From: Vitis vinifera
Lineage: Eukaryota; Streptophyta; Magnoliopsida; Vitales; Vitaceae
NCBI RefSeq assembly: GCF_030704535.1
Contig: NC_081822.1
Location: 31,207,001 to 31,271,000, forward strand
Direction: 5' to 3'
Length of the DNA: 64,000 bases
Position 1 is the first letter of the stretch, and every line of letters starts with the position of its first letter. The notes under the pieces were generated by a model, which was not told the origin of the DNA, ran no database searches, and was given only the letters and a program-made list of their open reading frames with translations. Position numbers and translations under genes: made by a program. This document shows positions 61,669-64,000 of the stretch, in pieces.

Positions 61669-63223
61669 CAAAAAAAAAGGGGGAAATTATGTTTTTATAT
61701 TTTTTATAATAAATTAATTCAAATGCAAAACTAAAATAATCTTTAGTGTTTATATACATACATTTTTATTTTTATTTTCCATTGTATTTTCCCTCAAACT
61801 TTTCAAAAATCAAACAAAAGCCCAGTATCCTGCAATGCTATGACTCTCAATCTGAAGAATTTTGTATGATCATTTATGGGATTTTAAAAAATCAACAGTA
61901 TGTAGTATGAAATGTAATGATATAGAAGCCATGGCCTCGGACTTTTGCAGGTAGTAATTCGAAGAGAAGAAACTCACGCCATGCTTGTAGCAGCAGTTAT
62001 CACATATCCAACCATGGTACCCCAAAGAAGGATGTATTGAATAATGCCACAAATGTAGACATATCTTGTTCCTGATGAAGAAAAAGACGTACAAAAATTA
62101 ATTATATAAAAGAATCAATAAAAATAAAAATAAAAAGGGGAAAAGTCTTTTATATACATTAAACTATCAAGAAAAATGTTATTGAATCACGTTTGGAGCA
62201 TCTTATATTAAAACTAATTGGTGTTTAATGAAGGGAAGTCAATTTTTTTTTATGACATTCAACATCACGTCACGTGAGTTGTTTTAAAAAAGTTATCATT
62301 TGGATGATCCATTTCATCACATCACATGGACTTGTTTAGGGATGTCAACGGGGCGGATCACCCTCATCCCAATCCCGCCTCATTTATTTGAAACAATTCT
62401 CATCCCATCCCATTTAAAAAATTAAATGGGACGGGGCGGGACGAGCGAGTATGATAAATTCTTATACTTGTTCCGTTTAACTTTTTTTTTAATTTTATTT
62501 TTTTTAAATTACTTTTAAAATTTTTAATTATATTAAAATAAATATATTTTATAAATAATTAAATTATTATATATTTTCATAACTTATTTTATTAAAAATA
62601 TTTTATTATTATCTATATATTAAAAATAGTAAAATAAAAATTAAATTAAATTTTAAATTTAATTTGATATATAATTGGGGTGGGGCGGGGTAATACCCGA
62701 ACCCATCCCGGGTTTTTAAAAAAATTCTTAAACCCGTTTATTAAAATTAAACCCCGTCCCATTAAGGGTAGATATCCGAAAAGATCCGTCTCATTGTCAT
62801 TCATATATTTGTTCCAAAAGTTATCATTTGGTTGACTCATCTCTAAACTTAAAAACGATTATATTACATCCCAACAAGTGTATATAACATGTTGTCATGC
62901 AAATTTGGGATTTCAAGCGTTGGTAAATAACCGAAAATTTGGTTTTAACCCGTACATGAATTAATGCATATGCATGGTGACATAAATACCTAAGCATGCT
63001 CTTACAGCATCACTGTAGGTGTAGTTCCGTGAGCCATGAACAGGGTCAGGAGTTCTATAACAATCCGCAAGCATACGAGCAGTGTAGTAAGTAACAACAG
63101 CAAAGGTGAAGAGGGCAAGGGGGCCAAAAAGCCATCCCATCTGAGCCACACTCCACGGCACAGCCAACACTCCTGATCCTATCACTGCTGCCACTGCATG
63201 AGCTGCAGCTGTCCACACTGTCC
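58598..63223 (-). CDS. Amino acid permease (AAP-type), gene 3, 5' end outside window
   Basis: Minus-strand Aa_trans family permease. Exons in transcript order: 62990-63223, 61978-62071, 60137-60506, 59236-59457, 58598-59029, all with GT-AG introns and an open joined frame. The expected ~34-nt first exon was not found up to 64000 and probably lies beyond the edge. Features: VIGSGVLAVPWSVAQMGW (TM1), ADCYRTPDPVHGSRNYTY, LLSQFPSLEKI, AFAYTFANILIEIQ, DTLKSPPAENK, GYMAFGNDAPGN, GFHEPFWLVDL and FNAVLGFLGAISFW. It is closer to canonical AAPs than genes 1 and 2 (NYTY, MLADCY). Exon 4 is 370 nt, 18 more than in genes 1 and 2; exons 2, 3 and 5 are equal in length (234, 94, 222). Intron 3 carries a TRIM-like relic and repeats. 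Probable plasma membrane proton/amino acid symporter. Confidence 0.9.
60608..60975 (-). mobile_element. Degenerate TRIM-like element in intron 3 of permease gene 3
   Basis: Bases 60608-60690 and 60885-60975 align as parts of two LTRs: CCCAATCTTGTAAATATTGG..CTTAAAAACACGTTTATATAATTAA against TCCAACCCTGTTAGCATTGT..TATAAAACACATTTACATAGTTAA. Between them, next to the second copy, GGCTTTGATATCATT (60870-60884) is a worn tRNA-Met primer site, and CCGATGTGAGATATTACAATC (60740-60760) is a word common in plant TRIMs. Size and make-up suggest a non-coding TRIM, possibly of the Cassandra type (inference), in minus orientation. Confidence 0.5.
61211..61590. repeat. Direct duplication of ~140 bp, offset 234 bp
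   Basis: 61221-61355 and 61450-61590 share AAATTTTAT(G/A)AGT.TACATTTATTATTAAG and then ATAATATGATAA and AATTAGGA(T/C)C.ATTTTAATTTAAATG in the same order. Both are AT-rich and lie in intron 3 of permease gene 3. Confidence 0.75.
61630..61664. repeat. (TA)n microsatellite
   Basis: About 17 TA units in intron 3 of permease gene 3. A shorter TA run is at 34506-34528 in intron 1 of gene 1. Confidence 0.9.
62338..62790. repeat. GC-rich dispersed repeat in intron 2 of permease gene 3
   Basis: GGGATGTCAACGGGGCGGAT starts a block with GGGACGGGGCGGGACGAGCG, an AT-rich centre, and then GGGGTGGGGCGGGG, CCCGAACCCATCCCGGG and ACCCCGTCCCATTAAGGGTA. Such GGGCGGGG-rich blocks starting with GATGTCAACGGG occur as dispersed repeats in plants (recall). 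No coding capacity or clean termini are seen. Confidence 0.45.
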
Positions 63224-63239
63224 CTGTAAAACACACCAT

Positions 63240-64000
63240 TTACAAAGATAAGGAATCAGTGATTTTAAACTAGGACACTGCTTAATTTATGCATGCGTTG
63301 GTCCAATGATGATTGATTGTTCTTGGAAAAAATTTATTTATTTGTAATTTAATTTAACCATAAATCATTAGAATTTTATGTGAAGTTAAAGGATATTTGT
63401 TTATTAATTAACTATTTTGAGCGCAGGTAGTTAAGGTTTTAGGGATTAGTCTATATGTTTTTCATGATGGTGCAACTTTTTCCTAAACACTACAAGTTCA
63501 TTTGGCAGTATTTTAGGAACGTTTTTAGCTTTAAAATGTCTTTGAGAAAAAATTAAATGTTTGACAAAATTTAAGAAATACTTTTAAAAACATGAAAAAT
63601 TGCTTCTACTATTAGAAAATTACTTGTAATGTTTTTTAGAGAAACACTTTATAGGTAATTATCCTAAAAATACTTTTAGTAGAAACACCTTCAAACACAT
63701 TTTATGTCTAATTTTCAAAAAATTTGAGAAGAAACGTAAGAGAAAGATAATAGAAAAGAAAAGTAGGAAAAAATAAATAAAAATAAAAAATAAAAAATTT
63801 ATTTTTATATCAAATTTCAAACATATTTGACTTATTTTCTTTTATATAAAAATTAAATAATTTAAAAATATAAAAGTTTCTCACTGATTTTAATTATATT
63901 TAACTTTTTTTTATATTTTTTATAGTAGAACCAAATAGAAGAAAAATCATTTTGCTAATATTTCTTTCTTTTCTTTAGTGTTTTTCGAATCAAACAAAAC
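63240..64000. other. Intron 1 or 5' flank of permease gene 3
   Basis: AT-rich DNA. No 34-nt exon ending in an ACAG/GT donor was found on the minus strand. The stretch 63505-63700 has a partly palindromic look (TTTTAGGAACGTTTTTAG ... CCTAAAAATACTTTTAGTAG) and may be another MITE relic. Confidence 0.4.

Overview
The window is nuclear DNA of a flowering plant. It is AT-rich, its genes are split by GT-AG introns, and it is dense in Ty1/copia retrotransposons. Grapevine (Vitis) or a close relative is my best guess, because the extra 3' ORF of one retrotransposon and several of the short repeats resemble Vitis sequences I remember. That is recall, not a search.

Layout. 1-5940: transposon debris (a Mutator-like transposase remnant cut by the left edge, LTR-like direct repeats, 28-bp tandem repeats), an AT-rich tandem array and a damaged plastid-type tRNA-Asn. 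5986-12070 (+): a complete eight-exon gene for the chloroplast stromal Hsp70, with a heat-shock element and TATA box just upstream. A second array of the same ~190-bp repeat, inverted relative to the first, follows at 13370-14480. 15145-30387: a nest of two minus-strand copia elements. The outer one (15150-30382, duplication CCATG) is split by the inner one (19092-27921, duplication GTTAT). Both are broken; the inner one carries an extra ORF region 3' of pol. 30388-34097: intergenic, with a fragment of an RRM-protein gene.

34098-47513 (+): two tandem amino acid permease (AAP-type) genes of six exons each. The last intron of the first holds a 4.7-kb copia element (36841-41560, duplication AAGAA) in antisense orientation, yet the host reading frame is intact. 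47514-52969: intergenic, with a copia RT relic, a small MITE-like element and a triplicated repeat. 52975-55193: a 2.2-kb solo LTR flanked by AATAT. 55405-55779 (+): an intronless gene for a protein phosphatase 1 inhibitor-3 protein. 58598-63223 (-): a third permease gene, lacking only its short first exon, which probably lies beyond the right edge; its introns contain further repeats.

In function, the three permeases form a local family with the same intron positions and almost the same exon lengths, probably importing amino acids across the plasma membrane. The Hsp70 and phosphatase inhibitor genes are unrelated single genes. No operons, CRISPR arrays or bacterial-type systems are present. 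The least ordinary signals are the inverted repeat arrays around the Hsp70 gene, the retrotransposon tolerated in a permease intron, the tRNA-like Pol III promoter unit in the outer element's leader, and the extra ORF of the inner element.
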